Shown here: positions 39,284 to 48,266 of the stretch, piece by piece
How the letters are laid out: each line of letters opens with the position of its first letter
Numbering within the stretch: position 1 is the first letter of the stretch
From: Rhodospirillaceae bacterium
GTDB taxonomy: Bacteria > Pseudomonadota > Alphaproteobacteria > UBA8366
DNA: 64,000 nt
Assembly: GCA_002724395.1 (NCBI GenBank)
Contig: PBOR01000015.1
Location: 69,652-133,651, forward strand
Direction: 5' to 3'
The notes under the pieces: generated by a model
Seen by the model: only the letters and a program-made list of their open reading frames with translations
What the model was told of the DNA's origin: nothing
The model's database searches: none
Translations under genes and position numbers: made by a program

Positions 39284-39601
39284 TTATGATTTTGCAGTTT
39301 TTGGGCTGTTTTTCCCAGCCTTGGCAGTCTTTTGAACAGCGTCTGATTTAGAACCCGATTTTAACGACTTTTCAAGAGCTACAACGCGTTTTACCAGAAC
39401 CTCCTGTTCTTCGCGGGCTTTGGCTGCAATAGCTTTAACCGCATCAAACTCTTCGCGAGGAACGAGATCCATGTCCGACAGCATTCGTTCAAGCCGTTGT
39501 TTGATTAGGGTTTCGATCTCGGTTCTTATATTTGCGATTGTTCCAACGGCTCCGCTGGCAACTCGGGCCAGATCATCGAAAAACCTATTCTCCGTCTGCA
39601 T
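39284..39601 (-). CDS. ubiK: Ubiquinone biosynthesis accessory factor UbiK
   Basis: A 105-residue helical protein of the BMFP/COG2960 family. It has the conserved start RFFDDLARVASGAVG and the coiled-coil motif LVPREEFDAVKAIAAKAREE, then a lysine-rich tail. UbiK assists the aerobic ubiquinone-synthesis complex in enterobacteria; the same role is assumed here. GAGAGG lies 7 bases before the ATG. It stands alone and is divergent from hldD. Confidence 0.88.
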   Translation of the reverse strand: MQTENRFFDDLARVASGAVGTIANIRTEIETLIKQRLERMLSDMDLVPREEFDAVKAIAAKAREEQEVLVKRVVALEKSLKSGSKSDAVQKTAKAGKNSPKTAKS

Positions 39602-39740
39602 AGAAATACCTCTCTAGAACCACTCCATCTGATATAGATGAAGGGGGGAGATCGTTCAATGGTGGTAGAGGGAGGAGATGCTTGCGATTAGTAAGGGCAC
39701 GCGCCTATAACGGAGTTCCGTTAGCAGGGTATGTTTTATT

Positions 39741-40724
39741 ATGATTCTTATCACCGGCGGTTCTGGATTTATCGGTTCTAACCTCGTTGCGGCTTTGTCC
39801 GAACGCGGCCTTGGACCACTTGTGATTTGTGATCGTATGGACAGCGATCAGCGGCAGGCAAACATTGCTAAGCATAATGTGGCTGAAATTATCGAGCCGG
39901 GAGCCTTATGTTCTTGGTTGGACGCGCATACCGATTTGGTGAAAACGATTTTTCATCTTGGCGCATCTTCGGCCACGACGGAAATGGATTACAAGTTTTT
40001 GTTAGATAATAATTTTGGTGTATCGCTAGGTCTTTGGCGCTGGTGCGCCGAGCATGGTGCTGCTTTTATTTATGCGTCTTCGGCAGCAACTTATGGCGAT
40101 GGAAGTTCGGGCTTTGACGATAGCAACGATATCGCGGAGTTATCCCGGCTGAGGCCTCTAAATCCTTATGGTTGGTCAAAACAGCTGTTTGACGTACAGG
40201 CGCTTTTACTCTCGGAAGCGGGTTATAGACCTAAGCAGTGGGCAGGCCTAAAGTTTTTTAATGTCTATGGGCCAAACGAATATCATAAGGGAGGACAACA
40301 AAGCGTTGCACTGCAATTGCACGACCAAATTTCAAGGAGTGGCCGTGCCCAGCTTTTCAAATCCCATCATGCAGAATACGAGGATGGCGGCCAATTGCGT
40401 GACTTCATTTGGGTTGGCGATTGCGTTGATATTATGCTTTGGCTCCATGAAAATACGTCCGTTTCTGGTGTATTCAATTGTGGAACTGGGGCAGCTCGGA
40501 GTTTTCTTGATCTTGCGCTCGCCTGTTTTGCTGCAATGGAAGTGGAACCTGCTATCGATTACATCGATACACCGACAGCTATTCGTGACCAGTATCAATA
40601 TTACACTGAGGCGAAAATGGACCGTTTACGGCATGCTGGTTACAGCCTACCCTTTACTTCTCTCGAAGAGGGTGCGGCACTCTATATTGGCAATTTCTTA
40701 ACTGTTAACGATCGCTATCGGTGA
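39741..40724 (+). CDS. hldD: ADP-L-glycero-D-manno-heptose 6-epimerase HldD
   Basis: A 327-residue extended short-chain dehydrogenase. The NADP site is GGSGFIG (6-12), the catalytic pair is Y143 and K147 in NPYGWSK, and S114-S115 precede it. HHAEYEDGGQLRDFIWV is specific to the heptose epimerase. The enzyme makes the heptose of lipopolysaccharide inner core, so the organism likely has heptose-containing LPS. It overlaps lgt by 4 bases (GTGA). Confidence 0.93.
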   Translation: MILITGGSGFIGSNLVAALSERGLGPLVICDRMDSDQRQANIAKHNVAEIIEPGALCSWLDAHTDLVKTIFHLGASSATTEMDYKFLLDNNFGVSLGLWRWCAEHGAAFIYASSAATYGDGSSGFDDSNDIAELSRLRPLNPYGWSKQLFDVQALLLSEAGYRPKQWAGLKFFNVYGPNEYHKGGQQSVALQLHDQISRSGRAQLFKSHHAEYEDGGQLRDFIWVGDCVDIMLWLHENTSVSGVFNCGTGAARSFLDLALACFAAMEVEPAIDYIDTPTAIRDQYQYYTEAKMDRLRHAGYSLPFTSLEEGAALYIGNFLTVNDRYR

Positions 40725-41536
40725 GCATGGGCCCCTTTATTTTTCCCGACTTCGATCCAGTTGCTATTTCAATTGGACCATTTGTAGTCCGCTGGTATGC
40801 GTTAGCCTATATTACGGGGCTTATTTTCGGGTGGCGGTACTGTCTCTACTTAACTCGAAAGCCGCCGGGGATAGTGAAAGAAGAATTTATAGACGATCTT
40901 TTTATTTGGGTAACGCTCGGGGTTCTAATAGGTGGTCGTTTGGGCTTCGTGCTGTTCTATAAACCCGTTTACTATTTCAATAATCCAATCGAGATTATGC
41001 AGACTTGGAAGGGGGGCATGGCGTTTCATGGTGGATTGATTGGTGTGATAGTGGCCATCTATCTATATAGCCGATGGAAAAAGACTGAATTTTGGCCTAT
41101 AGCCGACATACTTTCTGCTGCGGTGCCGGCTGGACTGTTTCTAGGGCGGCTCGGCAATTTCATTAATGGCGAGCTCTGGGGACGGGTTACGGATTTGCCA
41201 TGGGGTGTAGTGTTCCCGCGCGGTGGTTCGGACCCTCGCCATCCTAGCCAGCTGTATGAAGCTGGTTTGGAAGGATTAGTGCTTTTCGGTCTTTTAGCTT
41301 GGCTTGTTTTTAGTCGTGATGCTTTAAGTCGCCCTGGCTTGATCAGCGGGACATTCCTTGTTTGGTATGGCTGTGCACGGATGTTAGTGGAAACTGTACG
41401 TGCTGAAACGCATTTGGTGGATCAACTCCCGCTGGGGCTTACTTTTGGCCAGTTGTTATCTATTCCGATGATTCTGGGAGTTTATATCATTTATCGAGCC
41501 TTAAGCCGGCCGTCGGTCGGGATGAGCAAAGGTTGA
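40721..41536 (+). CDS. lgt: Prolipoprotein diacylglyceryl transferase Lgt
   Basis: A 271-residue inner-membrane enzyme that attaches diacylglycerol to the lipobox cysteine of prolipoproteins. The signature GRLGNFINGELWGR, the loop MAFHGGLIG and about seven helices are present. The start is GTG at 40721 (overlap GTGA with hldD) or ATG at 40727. It overlaps the next gene by 4 bases (TTGA). Confidence 0.95.
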   Translation: MSMGPFIFPDFDPVAISIGPFVVRWYALAYITGLIFGWRYCLYLTRKPPGIVKEEFIDDLFIWVTLGVLIGGRLGFVLFYKPVYYFNNPIEIMQTWKGGMAFHGGLIGVIVAIYLYSRWKKTEFWPIADILSAAVPAGLFLGRLGNFINGELWGRVTDLPWGVVFPRGGSDPRHPSQLYEAGLEGLVLFGLLAWLVFSRDALSRPGLISGTFLVWYGCARMLVETVRAETHLVDQLPLGLTFGQLLSIPMILGVYIIYRALSRPSVGMSKG

Positions 41537-42621
41537 GCCCACTCGCTATAGGTTTGGAACGGCGTATCGCGGCTGAGGGTCCGATTACAATCGCCGCCTT
41601 TATGGCTGAAGCCTTAATGCATCCTATCCATGGTTATTATGTTAAATCTGACCCGTTTGGCGTAAATGGTGACTTCACGACCGCTCCGGAGATCTGTCAA
41701 ATTTTCGGGGAATTGATTGGTTTATGGTGTGCTGATATTTGGCGGCAAATGGGCGAGCCGGAAGAAATCGCGATAGTTGAATTTGGACCTGGGCGTGGAA
41801 CGTTGATGACGGATGCGCTTCGCGCAGCCGCCGTGCTTCCGGCATTTAAGAAAGCCGTGTCTGTGCATTTAGTCGAAGCCAGTCCTTTTTTGCGATCACG
41901 ACAGAAACAGGCTTTAGCCGCCTTCTCGCCGACCTGGCATGAAACAGTAGCTTCTCTCCCTGACGTACCAATGTTATTGATCGCTAACGAGTTTTTCGAC
42001 GCATTACCCATTCACCAGTTTGTTTTAACTCCGGACGGTTGGCGTGAACGGATGGTGACTTCGGTCGATGGGATGTTTGCGTTGGTTTTGAGCCCTCAAC
42101 CCACGCCGCGCTCGCGTTTGATTGATTCCGGAGTAAAAGCGCATGCAAAAGTTGGCGATATTGCAGAAGTGTGCCCCGTGGGCATTTCAATTATGGAAGC
42201 GATAAGTTCAAAAATTGCTGACCATGGTGGTGCGGCGTTGGTTGTGGACTATGGGTATTCGGAACCGCAAGCGCGTGTCACATTGCAAAGTGTTTGTAGT
42301 CACAAAGCCCATAACTTTCTTGAAGCGCCAGGAACAGCGGATATCACAGCCCATGTGGATTTTGCGACGTTAGGCCGTGCGGCGGTTCGTGCGGTAGGGA
42401 CTGGGGTAAAGTGCTGGGGGCCGATTTCGCAGGCAGATTTTTTAATGCGCCTTGGCTTAGCGGAACGCGCCGCGCGTCTTATGGCCAACGCTACAAAACG
42501 TCAAGTTAAAGACATAGAAGCTGCATGCCATCGCTTGATTGAGGCAGAAGAGATGGGCACCCTATTCAAAGCTTTCGCCATTAGTGCTGGCAGTACTATT
42601 GTTCCGCCTGCTTTTGTGTAA
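41533..42621 (+). CDS. SAM-dependent methyltransferase, MidA/NDUFAF7 family
   Basis: A 362-residue class I methyltransferase of the MidA (DUF185) family. Motif I is EFGPGRGTLMTD and the family motif GDFTTAPEICQIFGELIG lies before it. The eukaryotic relative NDUFAF7 dimethylates an arginine of complex I subunit NDUFS2; a similar assembly role is plausible. A TTG start overlaps the lgt stop. The order lgt-midA-pgeF is conserved in alphaproteobacteria. Confidence 0.9.
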   Translation: MSPLAIGLERRIAAEGPITIAAFMAEALMHPIHGYYVKSDPFGVNGDFTTAPEICQIFGELIGLWCADIWRQMGEPEEIAIVEFGPGRGTLMTDALRAAAVLPAFKKAVSVHLVEASPFLRSRQKQALAAFSPTWHETVASLPDVPMLLIANEFFDALPIHQFVLTPDGWRERMVTSVDGMFALVLSPQPTPRSRLIDSGVKAHAKVGDIAEVCPVGISIMEAISSKIADHGGAALVVDYGYSEPQARVTLQSVCSHKAHNFLEAPGTADITAHVDFATLGRAAVRAVGTGVKCWGPISQADFLMRLGLAERAARLMANATKRQVKDIEAACHRLIEAEEMGTLFKAFAISAGSTIVPPAFV

Positions 42622-42625
42622 TGTG

Positions 42626-43417
42626 ATGGTTTTAATGCAAGATAATGGACTAAAAATTTTAACTGACCCAAAGCTAGAAAGCATCGCCAATGTTTGGCAT
42701 GGGTTTTTCACCCGTCAGGGTGGCGTCAGTCCGGCCAAATACGATTCTTTGAATGTTGGATTTGGGTCAGATGATGAGCCTGATAATGTTGCTGAGAATC
42801 GACATCGCGCCAGCGTTAAAATGGCGGCGGATCACCTGAATACGGTGCATCAAGTCCATGGAAACCGTGTTATACGGGTGAAAAAGCCTTGGTCTTGGGA
42901 CAATGCGCCTCAAGCTGACGCCATGGTGACCGATTGTCCGAGGCTCGCACTTGGAATTCTCACAGCAGATTGTGCGCCGGTGTTATTTTGCGATCCTAAA
43001 AGTAAAATTATTGGAGCTGCTCACGCGGGGTGGCGAGGTGCCGTCGGGGGTGTTTTGCAGGCAACTATTGAGGCTATGATTGAAATAGGTGCTAATCGCC
43101 GGGGCATCCTAGCCGCAGTTGGGCCTGCGATTGGAGCAAATTCTTACGAAGTGGGCGAAGCATTCTTGGAACCTTTCCTGGAGCAGGACCTCAACAATCG
43201 CCTCTTCTTCAGCCCTTCGTCTCGACAGAAACATTTTTATTTCGATTTGCCGAGCTACATAGGTAAATATCTTGCGCAGGAGGAATTGGCCTGTGTTGGC
43301 CAACTTGGGCGTGATACTTACACTGAAGAGGAGCAATTCTTTAGTTACCGTCGCGGCATAGTAAAAGGTGAAAAAGATTATGGCCGATTGTTGTCCGCGA
43401 TCATGATCGAAAGTTGA
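42626..43417 (+). CDS. pgeF: Peptidoglycan editing factor PgeF (YfiH/DUF152 laccase-domain family)
   Basis: A 263-residue protein. The metal/active-site residues are H78 (HQVHGN), C116 (TADCAPVLF) and H133 (AHAGWRGAVGG), spaced as in YfiH. The E. coli protein removes misincorporated amino acids from UDP-MurNAc peptides; older annotation as polyphenol oxidase reflects side activities. The ATG at 42626 follows the midA stop by 4 bases. The frame is open back to 42539 inside midA, which I do not accept. Confidence 0.9.
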   Translation: MVLMQDNGLKILTDPKLESIANVWHGFFTRQGGVSPAKYDSLNVGFGSDDEPDNVAENRHRASVKMAADHLNTVHQVHGNRVIRVKKPWSWDNAPQADAMVTDCPRLALGILTADCAPVLFCDPKSKIIGAAHAGWRGAVGGVLQATIEAMIEIGANRRGILAAVGPAIGANSYEVGEAFLEPFLEQDLNNRLFFSPSSRQKHFYFDLPSYIGKYLAQEELACVGQLGRDTYTEEEQFFSYRRGIVKGEKDYGRLLSAIMIES

Positions 43418-43475
43418 GAGATGCCTTACCTTATACAGTTGATTGTCTTGTGTTTGATTGGAACGGTGGCATGCT

Positions 43476-44555
43476 GTGTCTTCGTATAGAGTTATTTTTT
43501 TAGGTGTTGTTGCGTTCGGTTTGACATGCGTTGCCTGTGGTCCATTACCGCGGGCTTTTAAGCCCGAGCATAAGTCGTTGAGCAATGCTTTGCATCAATT
43601 GGAAAATATTAAAGGAGTGGTGGTGGGACGTGTTGAGGGCGTTCCTGATAATTTTGCGGCCCCATTAGCCGAGAAATTAGTTGAAAATTTTCACAAGGTA
43701 GACATCCCGGCTAGCACTAGTCATGCGCATGGCCTCGGACCTCTTTTGACTGGTAAGGCAAAACTTGGGTCTTCTGACGGGAAACGGCGCTACTTAATTA
43801 TCGATTGGCGGTTGAGCAATAAAATAGGTGAGAAGATCTGGCTAAAAACTACGCGGCACCGGTTACGCTTACAGAATTGGGAAATCGACAATGAAGCAGT
43901 TCTTCAGCGTATTGCTTCGCATTCAGTGTCTAAGCTCGCAAAACTCTTTAGATCAAACGCTGCCCATACTGTGCCTGTGCTATTACCTAAATCGGTGGTT
44001 GTTGCTGCGGTCGACGGTGCGCCAGGTGATGGCGGAAGGGTTTTGCCCATAGCCATTCGGTCGGTTCTTCGACAGGGCGGTGTAGCTGTCATAGACACAC
44101 CTTCTGAGGCAGATTTGAGTTTGAACGTAAAAATTAAAGTCGATCCGGATAGCGCTGCGCATGATAGCGTCACCATTCTTTGGGAATTCAGGGATAAAAT
44201 AGGTTCGGTAGTCCGTCGTATGCGTCAATCAAATAGAATACCAAAAGGCAGATTATCGCAGCCCTGGGGCAGGCTCGCATATGATATCGCACTTGCAATG
44301 CGGGACAGTGTTTACGACACGTTGGCTTTATTGCCCAGGAAAGTTATTCCAGAACCAACGCGCGCGCGAATGCCGAATATTGATCAGGCAAGGGATCGAA
44401 AGGACTCGAAGCCTCTGGCGGGCGAGTCTGTAGATGCGTTATTATTGCGTCTGGAAAATACACAAATATTTGAACCACGCAGAGATATAGAAAAGGCCCG
44501 TGGGGAGAGGCTTTTAGAGGATTTAGAACACACTCGCATCGATGCGAAGCCGTGA
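43476..44555 (+). CDS. Envelope protein with N-terminal hydrophobic signal, possible lipoprotein
   Basis: A protein of about 359 residues without a recognised domain. The N-terminus is a short hydrophobic segment with two cysteines, G-L-T-C-V-A-C-G. Neither cysteine has an ideal lipobox, but V-A-C is close and lgt is nearby. The middle resembles a mixed alpha/beta domain repeated twice (valine-rich strands around 45-60 and 180-195), and the C-terminus is charged. The start is uncertain: GTG 43476 or TTG 43458, neither with a good Shine-Dalgarno sequence. The gene follows pgeF in many alphaproteobacterial layouts. Function unknown. Confidence 0.6.
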   Translation: MSSYRVIFLGVVAFGLTCVACGPLPRAFKPEHKSLSNALHQLENIKGVVVGRVEGVPDNFAAPLAEKLVENFHKVDIPASTSHAHGLGPLLTGKAKLGSSDGKRRYLIIDWRLSNKIGEKIWLKTTRHRLRLQNWEIDNEAVLQRIASHSVSKLAKLFRSNAAHTVPVLLPKSVVVAAVDGAPGDGGRVLPIAIRSVLRQGGVAVIDTPSEADLSLNVKIKVDPDSAAHDSVTILWEFRDKIGSVVRRMRQSNRIPKGRLSQPWGRLAYDIALAMRDSVYDTLALLPRKVIPEPTRARMPNIDQARDRKDSKPLAGESVDALLLRLENTQIFEPRRDIEKARGERLLEDLEHTRIDAKP

Positions 44556-44706
44556 AATTTCTATGGCGTTTACAGATTTGTTGCCGCTTGTTATAGAGCT
44601 TTATCAACAATCGTTTACTGTCTATTACATGGTGAGCTGCTGAGAATTGGGCTCTTGGAAATTTTTTAGTAGGTTACAATATGTTTTCGCTGGTGGAGCG
44701 GAATGA

Positions 44707-45642
44707 ATGAAAATCCTTAGTTGCAACAGTAATCTTCCCCTCGCCGAGGCTATTTCTGACTACCTTGACATTCCTTTAACGCAAGTCGCTGTGCGGCGGT
44801 TTTCGGATATGGAGGTGTTTGTTGAGATTCTGGAGAATGTGCGCGGAGAGGATGTTTATGTCATTCAATCGACTAGTTATCCTACCAATGACAACCTGAT
44901 GGAATTGTTGGTGTGTCTTGACGCGTTACATAGAGGTTCTGCTAATAGGATTACCGCGGTTATCCCGTATTACGGTTACGCCCGGCAAGATCGTAAGACA
45001 GGCCCCCGAACACCGATATCGGCTAAACTTGTGGCGAATTTGATCACTACGGCAGGGGCGCATCGTGTGCTGACCCTTGATTTACATGCAGGTCAGATTC
45101 AAGGTTTCTTCGATGTTCCGACGGATAATCTCTATGCCGCGCCGGTTTTAAGTAAGGATATTACGGAAACGTTCAAAAATAACGGTGAACTCGCTGTAGT
45201 TTCGCCGGATGTGGGCGGCGTCGTGCGCGCGCGTGCTATTGCACGACGTGTAGATGCAGGTTTGGCAATTATCGATAAGCGTCGCGAAAAAGCGGGGGTT
45301 TCAGAGGTTATGAACATAATCGGGGACGTTAACGGAAAACGTTGTGTAATGGTTGATGACATCGTCGATTCTGCCGGTACACTTTGTAATGCTGCGGTCG
45401 CTTTGAAAGAAGCGGGCGCTGAGTCTGTAAGCGCTTATGTAACTCATGGTGTTTTATCCGGAGGTGCGGTAGCTAGGGTGAGTGATTCTCCGCTTGAAGA
45501 AATGGTGATTACGGACAGTATCTTAGCTACAGATGCGGTGCAAAACGCTAGTAATATCCGTCAGCTTTCGATCGCACCGTTGTTGGGAGAGGCCATCCGC
45601 CGTATTGCGGAATCCAAATCTGTTTCCTCACTATTCGATTAA
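44707..45642 (+). CDS. prs: Ribose-phosphate pyrophosphokinase Prs
   Basis: A 311-residue enzyme that makes PRPP from ribose 5-phosphate and ATP for nucleotide, histidine and tryptophan synthesis. [12 protein letters not shown] and the PRPP loop [12 protein letters not shown] are exact family motifs, and [10 protein letters not shown] is the ATP-site flag. GGAG lies about 10 bases before the ATG. The following gene, rplY, is a frequent neighbour of prs in proteobacteria. Confidence 0.97.
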   Translation: MKILSCNSNLPLAEAISDYLDIPLTQVAVRRFSDMEVFVEILENVRGEDVYVIQSTSYPTNDNLMELLVCLDALHRGSANRITAVIPYYGYARQDRKTGPRTPISAKLVANLITTAGAHRVLTLDLHAGQIQGFFDVPTDNLYAAPVLSKDITETFKNNGELAVVSPDVGGVVRARAIARRVDAGLAIIDKRREKAGVSEVMNIIGDVNGKRCVMVDDIVDSAGTLCNAAVALKEAGAESVSAYVTHGVLSGGAVARVSDSPLEEMVITDSILATDAVQNASNIRQLSIAPLLGEAIRRIAESKSVSSLFD

Positions 45643-45688
45643 TAAAAAAAACGCTGTATTCTGAGCCCGTGACTCGCTAAAACACGTG

Positions 45689-45728
45689 CCGCGCCAATGT
45701 CACACCCTTGGAGGCTAATTTGGCGCGG
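45689..45728 (+). repeat. Inverted repeat between prs and rplY
   Basis: Perfect 9-bp arms CCGCGCCAA (45689-45697) and TTGGCGCGG (45720-45728) enclose 22 bases. The following TTATTATGTTTTT would suit a terminator for prs, but the stem also lies just before the rplY Shine-Dalgarno sequence (AGGAG near 45742-45746), so it may be a leader structure of the L25 gene. Confidence 0.55.
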
Positions 45729-45754
45729 TTATTATGTTTTTAGGAGAATTCGAT

Positions 45755-46342
45755 ATGGCTGACGTCAATGTAATGACCGCACAGCTGCGTGATCGGGCCG
45801 GTAAGGGGGCCGCCCGGGCTACGCGTCGTGCGGGACGTGTTCCCGCCGTTATATATGGTGGTAAAAAAGATCCGAAAATTATTTCGCTCGACCCACGCGA
45901 TATCGCTAAAGGTGTGGATTCTGGTGCATTTTTTTCGACAATTTTTGATATTTTAATAGACGAGGGCAAGGAACGCGTCCTACCTCGCGATATGCAGGTC
46001 CATCCCGTTAATGACAAGCCGCAGCATTTGGATCTTCTGCGCGTTACAGCTGACACGAAAGTGACGGTTGAGGTGCCGGTTAATTTCTTGAACGAAGAAG
46101 AAAGCCCTGGCCTAAAGCGCGGTGGCGTCCTTAACGTAGTACGCTACGCCGTTGAGGTTATTTGTTCAGCAGAGAATATTCCAGCGAGCTTTGATCTCGA
46201 TTTAACCGGTCTTGAAATTGGCGATGGCTTGCATGCGGGTAGTCTCAGTTTGCCTGATGGTATCGAACTGACAATTACCGATCGTGACTTCACCATAGCT
46301 ACTGTAGCTGCACCCACGGTCGTTGAAGAAGAAACTACTTAA
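45755..46342 (+). CDS. rplY: 50S ribosomal protein L25/general stress protein Ctc, tail-truncated
   Basis: A 195-residue CTC-type L25 that binds 5S rRNA. It has the N-terminal L25 beta-barrel (residues 1-90, with RAGKGAARATRRAGRVPAVI) and the C-terminal TL5-type domain (about 95-190). The start is the ATG at 45755, with TAGGAG 9 bases upstream; the frame opens at 45734. Translation ends in VVEEETT at a TAA, but the same frame continues for 35 acidic codons to a TAG at 46448, so the usual acidic tail appears cut off by one substitution. Confidence 0.93.
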   Translation: MADVNVMTAQLRDRAGKGAARATRRAGRVPAVIYGGKKDPKIISLDPRDIAKGVDSGAFFSTIFDILIDEGKERVLPRDMQVHPVNDKPQHLDLLRVTADTKVTVEVPVNFLNEEESPGLKRGGVLNVVRYAVEVICSAENIPASFDLDLTGLEIGDGLHAGSLSLPDGIELTITDRDFTIATVAAPTVVEEETT

Positions 46343-46450
46343 GAAGACGAAGACGGTGAAGAGGGTGAAGAGGGCGAAGAGGGTGCGGACGGTGACGGTA
46401 AGGATGTCGACGGCGACACAGATGGAGCCGATGATAATTCAGACGATTAG
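46343..46450 (+). pseudogene. Severed acidic tail of L25
   Basis: In the rplY frame, 35 codons follow the TAA, almost all Asp, Glu or Gly, before TAG at 46448-46450. They include three tandem 9-base repeats GAAGAGGGY (46358-46384). Acidic C-terminal tails are known for alphaproteobacterial L25. A GAA or CAA to TAA change would explain the break. No start codon or ribosome-binding site serves this piece alone. Confidence 0.7.
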
Positions 46451-46470
46451 CCTGAAAGGCGGGCAGCCAA

Positions 46471-47100
46471 ATGCTGTTGTTGGTGGGGCTAGGTAATCCC
46501 GGTCCCAAATACGAAAAGAACCGACACAATATCGGCTTTATGGCGGTGGATGAGATTGTCCGTCGTCATTCCTTTTCGCCGTTTAAAGCAAAATTTCAGG
46601 GTCTAATCGCAGACGGTACGCTAGAGAGGACTAAGGGGCTTGTGCTTAAACCAGCCACCTTTATGAACGAATCTGGCAGATCTATCGGTGAAGCAATGCG
46701 CTTCTATAAGTTGGCTCCTGGCGATGTCATCGTGCTACACGACGAACTCGATCTTGCGTTAGGCAAAGTGCGTGCTCGTATAGGTGGCGGATTAGCGGGA
46801 CATAACGGGCTGCGTAGTATTGCTCAGCACATTGGACCGGACTTTCAGCGAATACGCATAGGTATTGGCCATCCGGGGGATAAGGCGCGGGTTCATGGCC
46901 ATGTGTTAAGTGATTTCTCCAAGTCCGAATTTGACGTGGTTAAGAGGCTTGTCGATGGCATTGCCGATGCGATGCCATTATTGAGCAAGGGCGACGCGGG
47001 TGCCTTTATGAGCCGGGTTACTTTGGTGGTGAATCCACCGAATCATAACCCCAAATTGAAAAATAAGACGGTTAACACAGAGGGTAAGAATGGGATTTAA
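46471..47100 (+). CDS. pth: Peptidyl-tRNA hydrolase Pth
   Basis: A 209-residue enzyme that recycles tRNA from aborted peptidyl-tRNA. The active-site residues N9, H19, N66 and D91 are all present (GLGNPGPKYEKNRHNIGF, FMNESG, HDELDL). It extends about 15 residues beyond the E. coli length with a polar, lysine-rich end. It overlaps ychF by 11 bases; the rplY-pth-ychF order is the common proteobacterial one. Confidence 0.96.
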   Translation: MLLLVGLGNPGPKYEKNRHNIGFMAVDEIVRRHSFSPFKAKFQGLIADGTLERTKGLVLKPATFMNESGRSIGEAMRFYKLAPGDVIVLHDELDLALGKVRARIGGGLAGHNGLRSIAQHIGPDFQRIRIGIGHPGDKARVHGHVLSDFSKSEFDVVKRLVDGIADAMPLLSKGDAGAFMSRVTLVVNPPNHNPKLKNKTVNTEGKNGI

Positions 47101-48190
47101 TTGCGGGATTGTGGGCTTGCCAAATGTTGGCAAGTCAACGCTTTTCAATGCACTGACTAGCACGGTGCAGGCCGAAGCGGCTAATTATCCGTTTTGCACC
47201 ATTGAGCCCAATAGTGGTCGTGTCGCAGTGCCCGATTATAGGCTCAATAAATTGACTGAACTCAGCAAGTCCGAGAAAACAGTCCCGACGTTCTTGGAAA
47301 TCGTTGATATTGCCGGACTTGTGCGAGGGGCTTCGAAAGGCGAGGGACTCGGCAATCAGTTTCTTGGGCATATCCGGCAAGTCGATGCGGTGATTACCTT
47401 GTTACGTTGTTTTGAAAGCGATGACATAACTCACGTGGAGGGGTCGGTCGATCCGATTCGCGACGCGGAGACGGTTGAGACGGAGCTTTTACTGTCCGAC
47501 CTTGAGAGCTTGGAGAAACGAATTGAGCCGTTGGAGCGGAAGGTTAAGGGTGGTGATAAGGATGATAAAGCTCTTTACGACGTGATGAGCCGGGTTTTGG
47601 ATGCCTTGCGTGAGGGTACTCCGGCGCGCCGTCTTCCGATATCACGGGAAGAGCGACCTTACTTTAAAGAGCTCTCGCTAATAACCGCGAAGCCTGTTCT
47701 GTATGTCTGTAATGTAGGAGAAGATGAAGCGGCGACCGGTAATGCTCATTCTGCGCGTGTTTTGGAAAAAGCGGCGGCTGAAAGGGCTGAGGCAGTGGTG
47801 ATTTCTGCGGCAATTGAAGCGGAAATCGCGCTATTGGAGACGGCTGGTGATAAGATGGAATTTCTTGAAACCTTAGGGTTAGAGGATACCGGCCTCTCCA
47901 AGGTTATTGCAGCGGGCTATAAGGTACTCGGCTTGGTGACCTTCCTTACTACGGGACCAAAGGAAAGCCGTGCTTGGACCGTGCCGCAAGGTGCCACCGC
48001 GCCACAGGCAGCCGGCGTTATTCATAGCGATTTTGAAAAAGGGTTTATATGTGCCGAAACTATCGGCTTCGATGAATTTATGGCCAATGGTGGCGAGCAG
48101 GCCGCTAGGGAAGCAGGAAAAATGCGTCAAGAGGGGCGCGACTATGTGATTCAAGATGGGGATGTGCTGCTATTTCGTTTTAATGTTTAG
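47090..48190 (+). CDS. ychF: Redox-regulated ATPase YchF (OLA1 family)
   Basis: A 366-residue Obg-related P-loop protein that prefers ATP to GTP and binds the ribosome. G1 is GLPNVGKST (residues 8-16), the switch motif DIAGLVRGASKGEGLG follows, and the C-terminal TGS domain (about 280-365) ends in DGDVLLFRFNV. GAGGG lies 5 bases before the ATG inside the pth 3' end. Confidence 0.96.
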   Translation: MGFNCGIVGLPNVGKSTLFNALTSTVQAEAANYPFCTIEPNSGRVAVPDYRLNKLTELSKSEKTVPTFLEIVDIAGLVRGASKGEGLGNQFLGHIRQVDAVITLLRCFESDDITHVEGSVDPIRDAETVETELLLSDLESLEKRIEPLERKVKGGDKDDKALYDVMSRVLDALREGTPARRLPISREERPYFKELSLITAKPVLYVCNVGEDEAATGNAHSARVLEKAAAERAEAVVISAAIEAEIALLETAGDKMEFLETLGLEDTGLSKVIAAGYKVLGLVTFLTTGPKESRAWTVPQGATAPQAAGVIHSDFEKGFICAETIGFDEFMANGGEQAAREAGKMRQEGRDYVIQDGDVLLFRFNV

Positions 48191-48266
48191 TGTCGTATAC
48201 GGCTAAAGGCCTACTTTCTTGGGCTCAATATGTTGATTTAAGATGAATGTCGAATAGGGGAGCTAA

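Noticed and set aside
46340-46342. Stop codon reassignment (UAA read as an amino acid)
   Set aside because: Almost all other genes here end normally, many with UAA; two isolated cases fit point mutation or consensus error better.
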